A stretch of 40,993 nucleotides of DNA from Ruminococcus sp. (GTDB lineage Bacteria; Bacillota; Clostridia; Lachnospirales; Lachnospiraceae): the NCBI GenBank assembly GCA_029256845.1, contig JARIEI010000080.1:1-40993 (forward strand), given 5' to 3'. Below the pieces are notes generated by a model. The model was not told where the DNA came from and made no database searches. It saw only the letters and a list, made by a program, of their open reading frames with translations. Position numbers and translations under genes: made by a program. Positions 23,242 through 32,403 of the stretch are shown in pieces (position 1 is the first letter of the stretch; every line of letters begins with the position of its first letter).

Positions 23242-24432
23242 ATGAAACAATATAAAAGAATTTTTACAATTGTATTAGATTCACTTGGAATCGGGGCAAT
23301 GCCCGATTCCGAAGCGTTTGGAGATGTGGGAGTAGATACCTTTGGGCATATTTTAGAGAAAAGTGGAACATTAGAAATTCCAAATTTAAGAAAATTAGGA
23401 TTTTTAAACCTTCATACAGCTGGAAAAATGGAAGGCGTAGAAAAACCAATGGGACGTTATATGCGCATGGGTGAAGCAAGTAATGGAAAAGATACCATGA
23501 CAGGTCATTGGGAAATGATGGGAATTAAAACAGAAACACCATTTCAAACATTTACAGATACAGGGTTCCCACCAGAATTAATTGCAGAATTAGAAAAACG
23601 CTGTGGAAAAAAAGTGATCGGAAATAAAAGTGCTAGTGGAACGGAAATTATAGAAGAACTAGGAGAAGAAGAAATTCGAACAGGCGCTATGATCGTGTAT
23701 ACATCTGCAGACTCTGTTTTACAGATTTGTGGAAATGAGGAAACATTCGATCTCGAAAATTTATACAGATGCTGCGAAATTGCAAGAGAAATTACACTCA
23801 AAGATGAGTGGAGAGTTGGCCGTGTGATTGCAAGACCTTATGTAGGAAAGGTAAAAGGAGAGTTTAAGCGTACCAGTAATCGACACGATTATGCTCTAAA
23901 GCCAACAGGTCCAACTGCGTTGAATGCATTAAAAGAAGCAGGATACGATGTGATTGGTGTTGGAAAAATCAACGATATTTTCTGTGGAGAAGGTATTACA
24001 GAAACACACCGTTCCACCAGTTCTGTGCATGGAATGGAGCAAACGATTGAACTTGCAAAGAAAGAATTTGAAGGACTTTGTTTTGTGAATCTTGTAGATT
24101 TTGATGCCCTTTGGGGACATAGAAGAGATGTGGAAGGATACGCAAAAGAGATTGAAAAATTTGACGAAAAACTTGGAAATCTTCTTGAAATATTAGGAGA
24201 AGATGACTTGCTGATTCTCACAGCAGATCATGGAAATGACCCAACTTACAGTGGCACAGATCATACAAGAGAGTATGTTCCGTTTTTATCCTATTCTCCA
24301 GCTATGGCAGAAGGTGGAAAACTTGAAAATGAAGACACATTTGCTGTCATTGGTGCTTCCATTGCAGAGAATTTTCGGGTAAATATGCCAGAAGGAACCA
24401 TAGGCACATCCATATTAAACAAACTAGTATAA
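23242..24432 (+). CDS. deoB: Phosphopentomutase
   Basis: A 396-residue alkaline-phosphatase-fold mutase that interconverts (deoxy)ribose-1-phosphate and 5-phosphate. It links the phosphorylases to DeoC and the pentose phosphate pathway. Metal-site motifs are [14 protein letters not shown] near the N-terminus, and [19 protein letters not shown] near residues 325-343. The phosphoacceptor Thr lies in the [11 protein letters not shown] segment (about 82-92). I chose the ATG at 23242, where the family sequence begins, with AGAGG 6 bases upstream; an ATG five codons earlier lacks a ribosome site. Confidence 0.97.
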   Translation: MKQYKRIFTIVLDSLGIGAMPDSEAFGDVGVDTFGHILEKSGTLEIPNLRKLGFLNLHTAGKMEGVEKPMGRYMRMGEASNGKDTMTGHWEMMGIKTETPFQTFTDTGFPPELIAELEKRCGKKVIGNKSASGTEIIEELGEEEIRTGAMIVYTSADSVLQICGNEETFDLENLYRCCEIAREITLKDEWRVGRVIARPYVGKVKGEFKRTSNRHDYALKPTGPTALNALKEAGYDVIGVGKINDIFCGEGITETHRSTSSVHGMEQTIELAKKEFEGLCFVNLVDFDALWGHRRDVEGYAKEIEKFDEKLGNLLEILGEDDLLILTADHGNDPTYSGTDHTREYVPFLSYSPAMAEGGKLENEDTFAVIGASIAENFRVNMPEGTIGTSILNKLV

Positions 24433-24454
24433 AAGAAATCGAGGAAGAGTGTAA

Positions 24455-25183
24455 GTGCAACCAAACAGACTATATGAAGAACTCCCCTTTTTAAAGAAAA
24501 TAGATAAAGTTAGAGCAGAACAATTTGTAGATTATTTCAAAACAGCACCAGATTGGTTGGTTCAGAAACTTTCTGTGGAAGATGTAGAAAAAGATGTAAT
24601 CTTTGTGCGAGAAAATTCGCCAGTGGATTATGTATACATTGTTGTAAAGGGAAGTATAGAGGCTCTGGATTATAGATTTCAAGGTGTAGTATACGAATTT
24701 ATGCGTTTTGATCGAATTTATGCCATGGGTGGGATGGAATACATTATGGATAAACCAACTTATGGCACAACACTGCGAACAGTCACGAAATGTAAAATTG
24801 TCAAAATTTCTTTAAAGGACTTTTCAAGGTGGATGAGTCAAGATATCGTGGCATTGAAAAAAGAAGCACAAAGGGTAGGGGAATACTTGTTTGAAGATGC
24901 TAGAAAAGGACGTGCGTTTTTATTTTTAAATGGCGAAGAGCGGGTTGCGATGTTGCTTGTTGAACGATATGAACGCTATGCAAGAAATGGTGTTTTACAT
25001 GTAAAAGGTGGCAGACAGCATCTTTCCAATGCGACAGGACTTTGTGTAAAAACAGTGCAGCGGGCAATTAAGAAATTAGTAGACGATGGAATTGTATCAA
25101 AAGACGGTGCAAAGTTATTTGTTACAAATGACCAATATCAGAAAATGAGAAAAATGGTTGCGAAAGTAGTGGATATGCAGTGA
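24455..25183 (+). CDS. Crp/Fnr-family transcription regulator in the nucleoside operon
   Basis: A 242-residue protein with a cyclic-nucleotide-binding-like beta-barrel (about 40-125), a dimer helix and a C-terminal winged helix with recognition segment TGLCVKTVQRAIKKL (about 194-208). I see no Cys cluster for an Fnr-type iron-sulfur centre and no canonical cAMP phosphate-binding arginine motif, so the ligand is unknown; a nucleoside or sugar phosphate is a reasonable guess from context. It starts with GTG at 24455 (GAGGAAGAG upstream). It lies between deoB and the purine phosphorylase gene and probably controls the operon. It is paralogous in its DNA-binding helix to the regulator at 38369. 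Confidence 0.85.
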   Translation: MQPNRLYEELPFLKKIDKVRAEQFVDYFKTAPDWLVQKLSVEDVEKDVIFVRENSPVDYVYIVVKGSIEALDYRFQGVVYEFMRFDRIYAMGGMEYIMDKPTYGTTLRTVTKCKIVKISLKDFSRWMSQDIVALKKEAQRVGEYLFEDARKGRAFLFLNGEERVAMLLVERYERYARNGVLHVKGGRQHLSNATGLCVKTVQRAIKKLVDDGIVSKDGAKLFVTNDQYQKMRKMVAKVVDMQ

Positions 25184-25202
25184 TAGGAAAAGAGGTTGTA
25201 AT

Positions 25203-26024
25203 ATGAATGCAGTATATGAAAAATTAATGACATGCGTTGAAAGTGTTAGAAAAAAAATTGATTTTCAGCCGGAAGTGGCATTGATCTTAGGATCTGGACT
25301 TGGCGATTATGCGGACAATATAAAAATTGAGCAGACGATCGAGTATACACAGATAGAGGGCTTTCCGGTTTCTACCGTAAAAGGACACAAAGGAAGATTT
25401 GTGTTTGGATATATTGGAGAAGTTCCTGTTGTGATTATGCAAGGTAGAGTACATTATTATGAAGGATACAAAATGTCTGATGTTGTGTTGCCGACAAGAC
25501 TTATGGGTATGTTAGGAGCAAAAAAATTAATACTGACAAATGCAGCAGGTGGAGTGAACTATGATTTTAAACCAGGAGATTTTATGATGATTCAAGATCA
25601 TATTACACTTAATATTCCAAGTCCATTAATTGGAGAAAATATTGAAGAGCTTGGTGCAAGATTCCCAGATATGAGTCAAGTATATAGTGTGCGTATGCAA
25701 AATGTGATTGATGAAATTGCATCCAAGATGGAAATTGATCTGAAAAAAGGTGTTTATGTGCAGTTGACAGGACCATGTTATGAAACACCAGCAGAAATCA
25801 GAGCATGCAGAACCTTAGGTGGAGATGCAGTTGGAATGAGCACGGCTTGTGAAGCAATTGCTGCTGTTCACATGGGAATGGAAGTTTGTGGAATTTCTTG
25901 TATTACCAATATGGCAGCAGGAATGACAAAGGAAAAATTAGACCATTCAGAAGTGCAGGAAACTGCAGATCGAGTGGCGAAACAATTCAAAGAATTAGTC
26001 ACACAAATCGTTACAAATATATAA
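25203..26024 (+). CDS. punA: Purine nucleoside phosphorylase
   Basis: A 273-residue trimeric-type (PNP/MTAP family) phosphorylase that splits inosine and guanosine, or their deoxy forms, to base and (deoxy)ribose-1-phosphate. Motifs are LILGSGLGDYAD (phosphate loop, about 27-38), VKGHKGRFVFG, MQGRVHYYEGY and TNAAGGVNYDFKPGDFM, with the base-binding region TGPCYETPAEIR near residue 190. The last gene of the nucleoside operon, it is followed by a strong terminator. Together with uridine phosphorylase it covers purine and pyrimidine nucleosides. The xanthine-type permease elsewhere in the window may deal with purine bases. Confidence 0.95.
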   Translation: MNAVYEKLMTCVESVRKKIDFQPEVALILGSGLGDYADNIKIEQTIEYTQIEGFPVSTVKGHKGRFVFGYIGEVPVVIMQGRVHYYEGYKMSDVVLPTRLMGMLGAKKLILTNAAGGVNYDFKPGDFMMIQDHITLNIPSPLIGENIEELGARFPDMSQVYSVRMQNVIDEIASKMEIDLKKGVYVQLTGPCYETPAEIRACRTLGGDAVGMSTACEAIAAVHMGMEVCGISCITNMAAGMTKEKLDHSEVQETADRVAKQFKELVTQIVTNI

Positions 26025-26037
26025 AAAAGTTTCTTTG

Positions 26038-26074
26038 ACAGCACAATCGTTTCTGAACGATTGTGCTGTTTTTC
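26038..26074 (+). terminator. Terminator of the nucleoside operon
   Basis: A perfect 14-bp stem, ACAGCACAATCGTT (26038-26051) with AACGATTGTGCTGT (26056-26069), loop TCTG, followed by a T run (26069-26073). Confidence 0.95.
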
Positions 26075-26090
26075 TATATAGGAGATTCGC

Positions 26091-26119
26091 TTGACACAGA
26101 TAGTGGAACAAATTAAAAT
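26091..26119 (+). promoter_or_regulatory. Probable promoter of recJ
   Basis: Consensus TTGACA (26091-26096), a 17-base spacer and a -10-like TAAAAT (26114-26119), right after the preceding terminator. Confidence 0.5.
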
Positions 26120-26151
26120 AAAAATATTCTACAGAAATATGAGGTGATAAA

Positions 26152-27864
26152 ATGGAAAAATGGTTCGTTTCTATGAAGAAAGCGGAATTTGGAAGGATCG
26201 CTGAAAAATATAAGATTTCACCAATTTTAGCCAGATTAATACGAAATAGAGATATTATAGAAGATGAAGAAATTGATCGTTATCTGAACGGCACCATTTT
26301 AGATCTGTATGATGGTATCTTAATGAAGGATATGAATAAAGCAGTTGAAATTCTTCGAGAAAAAATAGAAAATGGATGTAGAATCAGAGTCATTGGTGAT
26401 TACGACATCGATGGAGTAAATGCGACTTATATTTTAAAGACTGGGATTACAAGATTGGGTGGAAATGTAGACACCGATATACCAGATCGGATGAAGGATG
26501 GGTACGGATTAAATCAAACATTAATTGATCGAGCCAGAGAGGATGGAATTGACACGATTATTACCTGCGATAACGGAATTGCTGCATCCAAAGAAATTTC
26601 GTATGCAAAGCAAGAGGGGATGACGGTGATCGTGACGGATCATCATGAGATTCCTTTTGAAGAAACAAAAGAGGGCAAGCGAGAAATTTTACCTATGGCA
26701 GATGCAGTAATTGATCCTCATCAAAGTACATGTGAATATCCATTTAAAGGACTTTGTGGAGCAGCAGTCGCTTACAAACTCGTAGAAACCTTGTTTGAAA
26801 TTATGCAAAAAGAAGTTTGTGAAATCGAGGATCTTATGGAAAATGTGGCCATCGCAACGGTTGGAGATGTGATGGATTTAAATGGGGAAAATCGTATTTT
26901 TGTAAAGTATGGGATTGAAAGATTACGAAATACAAAAAATTATGGATTACAAGCGTTAATGGAGTGTAACAACATACCGGAAGATTCTTTAAATACCTAT
27001 CACATTGGGTTTGTATTAGGGCCATGCATTAATGCAAGTGGACGGTTGGATACAGCAAAAAGAGCCTTACGTCTTTTAGAGGCAGAAAGTCCTAAGGAAG
27101 CACTTTTGTTGGCAGAAGATTTAAAGGCACTCAATGACAGTCGAAAAGAAATTACAGAACGTGGAGTGGAACAAGCAGTTGAAATCATTGAGAACTCTTC
27201 TTTAAAGGAAGATTCTGTGTTGGTTGTTTATCTTCCGGATTGTCACGAGAGCGTTGCTGGTATTATTGCGGGGCGACTTCGGGAGAAGTATTCACGTCCT
27301 ACATTTGTGTTGACAGATGCAGAAGAAGGCGTAAAAGGTTCTGGCCGATCAATAGAAGAATACAATATGTTCGAAGAGATGTCCAAGTGCAAAGCATTGT
27401 TTACAAAGTTTGGAGGACACAAAATGGCGGCAGGAGTTTCCCTTCCAAAAGAACAGGTGAATCAATTCCGTACCATGATCAATGAAAAGTCTACACTTAC
27501 CGAAGAAGATCTTATACCAAAAGTAAAAATTGACATGCCCCTGCCTCTTTCATACATTACAGAAGATTTGATTCATCAATTAGAACGATTAGAACCTTTT
27601 GGAAAAGGCAATACAAAACCATTGTTTGCAGGAAAAAAGATGAAAGTACTTTATCCTAAAATTGTAGGAAAAAATAAGAATGTGTTAAAATTTCTGGCAC
27701 AAGATGAAGATGGAATTCAGATGGATGCAGTTTATTTTGGAGAAGCAAACGCATGTATGGACTATATTCAAAGAAAAAAAGAGCTGATGTTTACATACTA
27801 TCCATCGATCAATGAATATATGGGAAGAAGAACTGTGCAAATTACAATTGTGAATTATCAATAA
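26152..27864 (+). CDS. recJ: Single-stranded-DNA-specific exonuclease RecJ
   Basis: A 570-residue DHH-family 5'-3' exonuclease used in recombination and repair. Motif I is DYDIDG (Asp83, Asp85, Asp87). The DHH motif is TDHHE at Asp163-His164-His165, and the DHHA1 domain follows with GRLREKYSRPTFV and the KFGGHKMAAG motif (about 423-432), ending in the OB-like domain (about 455-570). Length matches short clostridial RecJ proteins. It has its own promoter and no co-directional partner closer than 138 bases to relA. Confidence 0.94.
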   Translation: MEKWFVSMKKAEFGRIAEKYKISPILARLIRNRDIIEDEEIDRYLNGTILDLYDGILMKDMNKAVEILREKIENGCRIRVIGDYDIDGVNATYILKTGITRLGGNVDTDIPDRMKDGYGLNQTLIDRAREDGIDTIITCDNGIAASKEISYAKQEGMTVIVTDHHEIPFEETKEGKREILPMADAVIDPHQSTCEYPFKGLCGAAVAYKLVETLFEIMQKEVCEIEDLMENVAIATVGDVMDLNGENRIFVKYGIERLRNTKNYGLQALMECNNIPEDSLNTYHIGFVLGPCINASGRLDTAKRALRLLEAESPKEALLLAEDLKALNDSRKEITERGVEQAVEIIENSSLKEDSVLVVYLPDCHESVAGIIAGRLREKYSRPTFVLTDAEEGVKGSGRSIEEYNMFEEMSKCKALFTKFGGHKMAAGVSLPKEQVNQFRTMINEKSTLTEEDLIPKVKIDMPLPLSYITEDLIHQLERLEPFGKGNTKPLFAGKKMKVLYPKIVGKNKNVLKFLAQDEDGIQMDAVYFGEANACMDYIQRKKELMFTYYPSINEYMGRRTVQITIVNYQ

Positions 27865-27915
27865 AAAAATAGCTAGAATATAAAATAGTTTTTGAAAACA
27901 TTGAGAAGGAAACAG

Positions 27916-27944
27916 TTTGAAAAAAGTGAAAAAAATGATATACT
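27916..27944 (+). promoter_or_regulatory. Probable promoter of the relA-hemZ-hisS-aspS operon
   Basis: TTGAAA (27917-27922), a 16-base spacer and TATACT (27939-27944). The transcript would start near 27951, about 50 bases before the relA ATG. Confidence 0.5.
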
Positions 27945-28002
27945 AGGAAATATAAAATTTATATAAATTGTAAATTTTGAAGAAAAAGAAGGTGGTAAAG
28001 GT

Positions 28003-30309
28003 ATGTCAGGAACAAAAGAATACGAATTATTGAATAAAAATCTTGAAATGGTAGATGGTCATGCTGTGAAGGCGCCAGAGGACTATCAAGATCCTGATCA
28101 GCTCTATAAAGTTCTGATCGATAGAGTGAAAAAATACCATCCTTCAGCGGATATTTCACTAATAGAAAAAGCGTATAAAGTTGCAAGCCAGGCACATAAG
28201 GAGCAAGTTCGAAAATCAGGAGAGCCTTATATTATTCATCCTCTTTGGGTGGGGATTATTCTTGCAGACTTGGAAATGGATAAAGAGACCATCGTATCTG
28301 GGATGCTCCATGATGTAGTGGAAGATACGAGTATGACATTAGAGGATATTACACGAGAATTTGGAGAAGAAGTCGCACTTTTAGTAGATGGAGTTACAAA
28401 ACTTGGTCAGTTATCCTATTCAAAAGATAAGTTGGAAGTACAAGCGGAAAACTTAAGAAAAATGTTTCTTGCTATGGCAAAAGATATTCGTGTCATTATC
28501 ATAAAACTGGCGGATCGATTGCATAATATGCGTACGCTTGAATTTATGCCAGAGGCAAAACAAAAAGAAAAATCAAGAGAGACAATGGATATTTATGCAC
28601 CATTGGCGCATCGACTTGGTATTTCTAAAATTAAGATCGAACTAGATGACCTTGCTTTAAAATACAATCAACCAGAAGTTTACTATCAATTGGTGGAAGA
28701 TTTAAATGCTAGAAGGACACAAAGGGAAGAGTTTGTGCAACAGATTGTTGCGGAAGTGTCAAAGCATATGAAAAATTCTGAAATTGACGCCAAAGTATAT
28801 GGACGTGTAAAACACTTTTTCAGCATTTACAAAAAGATGGTAAACCAAGATAAGACATTGGATCAAGTATACGATTTGTTTGCAGTTCGCATTATTGTAA
28901 ATTCCGTGAAAGATTGCTATGCAGCGCTTGGGGTAATTCATGAAATGTATACACCAATTCCAGGACGTTTTAAAGATTATATTGCCATGCCAAAGGCAAA
29001 TATGTATCAGTCTCTTCATACCACACTTATGAGTCCTACGGGTCAGCCGTTTGAGATTCAGATTCGAACAGAAGAGATGCATAAAACAGCGGAATATGGA
29101 ATTGCAGCTCATTGGAAATACAAAGAAAATGGAAATTCAAACAAGAGCGTCAAAGCACAAGAGGAAGAAAAATTAAGTTGGCTTCGTCAAATTCTTGAGT
29201 GGCAAAAAGATATGTCAGACAACCGTGAATTTTTAAGTCTTTTAAAGGGAGATCTTGATTTGTTCTCTGAGGATGTGTACTGCTTTACTCCAAATGGTGA
29301 TGTTAAGAATCTTCCAAAAGGGTCTACGCCTGTTGATTTTGCTTACGCAATCCACAGTGCAGTTGGAAATAAGATGGTTGGCGCAAGAGTGAATGGAAAG
29401 CTTGTCAATATTGACTACAAAATCCAAAATGGAGATCGCATTGAGATTTTAACGAGTCAAAATTGCAAGGGACCAAGCAGAGATTGGCTTAGTATTGTAA
29501 AAAGCACACAAGCAAAAAATAAAATTAACCAGTGGTTTAAAAAGGAATTTAAGGAAGAAAATATTGTTCGTGGAAAAGAGATGATTGCTTCCTATTGTAG
29601 AGCAAAATCCATCAATTTAACCAACATTATGAAAGCAAAATATCAGCAAGTTGTTCAGATGAAATATGGCTTTCGTGATTGGGAAGCTGTTTTAGCAGCA
29701 GTTGGACATGGCGGATTAAAAGAAGGTCAAGTTGTTAATCGACTTGTAGAAGAGTATGGAAAAGAACATAAAAAAGAAATTACAGATGAAACCATACTGG
29801 AAAAAATTTCAGAAGCTAGCAATCAGACGGTTCACATTGCAAAATCGAAAAGTGGCATTGTTGTAAAAGGAATTGATGATATGGCAGTTCGCTTCTCCAA
29901 ATGTTGTAATCCAGTGCCAGGAGATGAAATTGTAGGATTTGTTACAAGAGGAAGAGGTCTTACGATTCATAGGACGGATTGCATTAATGTATTGAATTTG
30001 TCGGAAGCAGAGAGACAAAGATTGATTACAGCAGAGTGGGAGAATACATCCGAAGCGGGAGCTGGTGGCAAATATTTAGCAGAACTTAAGATGTTTGCCT
30101 ATGACCGTTCGGGACTTCTTATGGAAATCTCAAAAATATTTACAGAAGCAAAGATCGATCTAAAATCATTGAATGTTCGTACCAGTAAAAAAGGAACGGC
30201 AACGTTTGAGATTGGATTTATTGTTCATGGCCGAGAGGAACTAAATAAAATTATTGGAAAATTAAGACAGATAGACAATGTAATCGATATTGAAAGAACA
30301 GCAGGTTAA
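28003..30309 (+). CDS. relA: Bifunctional (p)ppGpp synthetase/hydrolase (RelA/SpoT, Rel)
   Basis: A 768-residue long RSH protein that makes and degrades the stringent-response alarmone (p)ppGpp. The hydrolase HD domain is intact: His79-Pro80 region, LHDVVEDT with His103-Asp104, and KLADRLHNMRT. The synthetase domain follows (about 230-345; YGRVKHFFSIYKKM, LFAVRIIV, KANMYQSLHTT), then TGS (about 415-475; VYCFTPNGDVKNLPKGSTPVDFAYAIH is split across its start), a Zn-finger-like CCNPVPGDE (about 636-644) and a C-terminal ACT domain (about 693-768). Both activities appear intact. The MBL hydrolase gene starts 4 bases after its stop. Confidence 0.96.
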   Translation: MSGTKEYELLNKNLEMVDGHAVKAPEDYQDPDQLYKVLIDRVKKYHPSADISLIEKAYKVASQAHKEQVRKSGEPYIIHPLWVGIILADLEMDKETIVSGMLHDVVEDTSMTLEDITREFGEEVALLVDGVTKLGQLSYSKDKLEVQAENLRKMFLAMAKDIRVIIIKLADRLHNMRTLEFMPEAKQKEKSRETMDIYAPLAHRLGISKIKIELDDLALKYNQPEVYYQLVEDLNARRTQREEFVQQIVAEVSKHMKNSEIDAKVYGRVKHFFSIYKKMVNQDKTLDQVYDLFAVRIIVNSVKDCYAALGVIHEMYTPIPGRFKDYIAMPKANMYQSLHTTLMSPTGQPFEIQIRTEEMHKTAEYGIAAHWKYKENGNSNKSVKAQEEEKLSWLRQILEWQKDMSDNREFLSLLKGDLDLFSEDVYCFTPNGDVKNLPKGSTPVDFAYAIHSAVGNKMVGARVNGKLVNIDYKIQNGDRIEILTSQNCKGPSRDWLSIVKSTQAKNKINQWFKKEFKEENIVRGKEMIASYCRAKSINLTNIMKAKYQQVVQMKYGFRDWEAVLAAVGHGGLKEGQVVNRLVEEYGKEHKKEITDETILEKISEASNQTVHIAKSKSGIVVKGIDDMAVRFSKCCNPVPGDEIVGFVTRGRGLTIHRTDCINVLNLSEAERQRLITAEWENTSEAGAGGKYLAELKMFAYDRSGLLMEISKIFTEAKIDLKSLNVRTSKKGTATFEIGFIVHGREELNKIIGKLRQIDNVIDIERTAG

Positions 30310-30313
30310 TAAA

Positions 30314-30937
30314 ATGAAAATAAAAAGATTTTTGACAGGAATGATTGGAACCAATAGTTATCTTATGATAAATGAAGACACAAACGCATGCATCTTAGTG
30401 GATCCTGCGGCTTTTTCGAAAGAAATAGAAGAAACCATGAGAAAAGAACAATTGCAGTTGGTTGCAATTCTCCTGACCCACGGACATTTCGATCACATTA
30501 TGGGGGTTGATGATGTCTTGGTTCAATATGATGTTCCAGTGTATGCACACAAAGAAGAGAAGGAATTGTTAACTGACGCAACAAAAAATCTTTCAGCAAT
30601 GTATGGAAAAGGGTATACTTTCCCTAATGCGTGTTATGTAGAAGATGGAGAAGAACTAGAAGTAGCTGGATTTTTGTTCCAAGTAATTTATACGCCGGGA
30701 CATACAAAAGGCGGATGTTGTTACTACTGTTCCAAAGAAGGCGTTCTTTTTTCAGGGGATACTTTGTTTTGCGGATCTGTTGGAAGAACCGATTTTCCAA
30801 CAGGGAGTAGTTCCATGCTGATCCGTTCGGTAGAGGAAAAGTTAATGGTACTTCCAGAGAATACCAAGGTTTATCCGGGGCATATGGATGAGACGACCAT
30901 AGCATTTGAGAAAAGGAATAATCCATTCCTTTCTTAA
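30314..30937 (+). CDS. Metallo-beta-lactamase-fold hydrolase (glyoxalase II-like)
   Basis: A 207-residue MBL-fold protein. The metal motif THGHFDH places His56, His58, Asp60 and His61; further ligands are in TPGHTKG, SGDTLF and the C-terminal YPGHMDET. Members near relA are annotated as hydroxyacylglutathione-hydrolase-like, but Firmicutes of this type usually lack glutathione, so the true substrate is uncertain. I chose the ATG at 30314, matching the family N-terminus MKIKRFLTGMIGTNSY, 4 bases after the relA stop. Its ribosome site is weak (AGG, 8 bases upstream), suggesting translational coupling. Confidence 0.88.
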   Translation: MKIKRFLTGMIGTNSYLMINEDTNACILVDPAAFSKEIEETMRKEQLQLVAILLTHGHFDHIMGVDDVLVQYDVPVYAHKEEKELLTDATKNLSAMYGKGYTFPNACYVEDGEELEVAGFLFQVIYTPGHTKGGCCYYCSKEGVLFSGDTLFCGSVGRTDFPTGSSSMLIRSVEEKLMVLPENTKVYPGHMDETTIAFEKRNNPFLS

Positions 30938-30972
30938 GATGGAGATGAAAGAAAGCAGGATTTACAAAAATT

Positions 30973-32403
30973 ATGATTGAGATTATAAGTAAAGATACGG
31001 TATTTATGTACAACTTGTATCACATTACAAAAGCTTTTTTCCCAAATGAAGAGATTTGCCAGAAACTTGAGGAAGGGCAAGAACCACTCGTTCAAATTAA
31101 ACTAGACGGTGGGACTTGCCTTTCCCTTGCAATGAAAGTAAATCTTTCGGATTCGGATACAAAGCAACGTGTCAAGGCGATGGTTACCCGTAGCGTGTAT
31201 GACAGATGGTGCCAAAGGACAGGAAGACACCTTGCATGGGGAATGCTTACTGGGATTCGTCCGACAAAGCTAATTATGAAGAAAATGGAAGAAGGAAATA
31301 GCGAGAAAGACGTTTTTGAATTTTTGAGAAACGAATATGATGTCAGTGAAGAGAAGGCAAAGCTGGGAATTGCCATTGCAAAACGTGAAAAGGAATTATT
31401 AAGTAAATTGGACTACAAAAATGGATATAGTTTATATATTGGAATTCCATTTTGTCCGAGTATTTGTTCCTATTGTTCTTTTAGTTCTTCATTGGCTGAT
31501 GTATGGCAAGATAGAATGGACGAATATTTAGATGCCCTGATAAAAGAAATTCAGGCGGTTGCAAAGGGAATGAAAGGTAACCATCTAAATACGATCTACA
31601 TTGGTGGAGGAACGCCGACTACATTAAGTGCAGCACAGTTGGAAAAATTATTGGAGATAATCAAAGCGGGATTTTCTTTTGATCATCTGTTAGAATTTAC
31701 CATCGAAGCGGGAAGACCAGACAGTATTACAAAAGAAAAACTAGAAGTAATGGCAAAGTTTCCAGTGACTAGAATTTCCATTAACCCACAAACAATGCAA
31801 CAAAAAACCTTGGATGCAGTGGGAAGAAAACATTCGGTTCAGGACGTAAAAGAGATTTTTAAAATTGCAAGAGAATTGGGATTTGATAATATCAACATGG
31901 ATTTGATTGCGGGACTTCCAGGGGAGACTACGCAAGAGATGCAAGATACGTTAGATCAAATTGAAAAACTGCATCCAGATAGTCTGACCATCCATGCATT
32001 AGCAATCAAACGGGCAGCAAGATATGGACAAGAACATCAAGAAGTAACAATGAATCATGACATTGAACAGATGATCGAGGAAGGTTCTAAAATGGCAGAA
32101 AAGATGGAACTTGTTCCGTATTATTTATATCGACAAAAAAATATTGCTGGAAATTTTGAAAATGTGGGCTACGCAAAGGTTGACAAAGCCGGAATATACA
32201 ATATACTTATTATGGAAGAAAAGCAGACCATTGTCGCAACAGGAGCAGGAGCAACAACGAAAGTGGTACTCCCTCAAAAGCAAAGAATGGGAAACGGAAA
32301 ACAAAGCAATCTTGTCCGAATAGAAAATGTAAAAGATATCGAAGAATATATTTCTCGTATTGATGAAATGATCGAACGAAAAGGAGAATGGCTATGGCGT
32401 TAA
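30973..32403 (+). CDS. hemZ: HemZ-type radical SAM coproporphyrinogen dehydrogenase
   Basis: A 476-residue radical SAM protein of the HemN/HemZ group. The cluster motif is CPSICSYC with Cys161, Cys165 and Cys168, and TIYIGGGTPTTLS (about 204-216) is the SAM-binding GGGTPT motif. An N-terminal extension of about 145 residues is characteristic of HemZ. The family name implies oxygen-independent coproporphyrinogen III oxidation, but no other heme gene is in the window and several relatives have other roles, so the substrate is uncertain. The ribosome site is weak. Its last 10 bases overlap the hisS start. Confidence 0.88.
   Translation: MIEIISKDTVFMYNLYHITKAFFPNEEICQKLEEGQEPLVQIKLDGGTCLSLAMKVNLSDSDTKQRVKAMVTRSVYDRWCQRTGRHLAWGMLTGIRPTKLIMKKMEEGNSEKDVFEFLRNEYDVSEEKAKLGIAIAKREKELLSKLDYKNGYSLYIGIPFCPSICSYCSFSSSLADVWQDRMDEYLDALIKEIQAVAKGMKGNHLNTIYIGGGTPTTLSAAQLEKLLEIIKAGFSFDHLLEFTIEAGRPDSITKEKLEVMAKFPVTRISINPQTMQQKTLDAVGRKHSVQDVKEIFKIARELGFDNINMDLIAGLPGETTQEMQDTLDQIEKLHPDSLTIHALAIKRAARYGQEHQEVTMNHDIEQMIEEGSKMAEKMELVPYYLYRQKNIAGNFENVGYAKVDKAGIYNILIMEEKQTIVATGAGATTKVVLPQKQRMGNGKQSNLVRIENVKDIEEYISRIDEMIERKGEWLWR
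32381..32386 (+). promoter_or_regulatory. Ribosome binding site deciding the hisS start
   Basis: AAGGAG lies 7 bases before the ATG at 32394 but only 1 base before the alternative ATG at 32388, so the former is used. It lies inside the hemZ coding region. Confidence 0.75.

Noticed and set aside
32300-32393. T-box leader for hisS
   Set aside because: hisS starts within hemZ coding sequence; no T-box sequence (TGGNACCGCG) or terminator is present.
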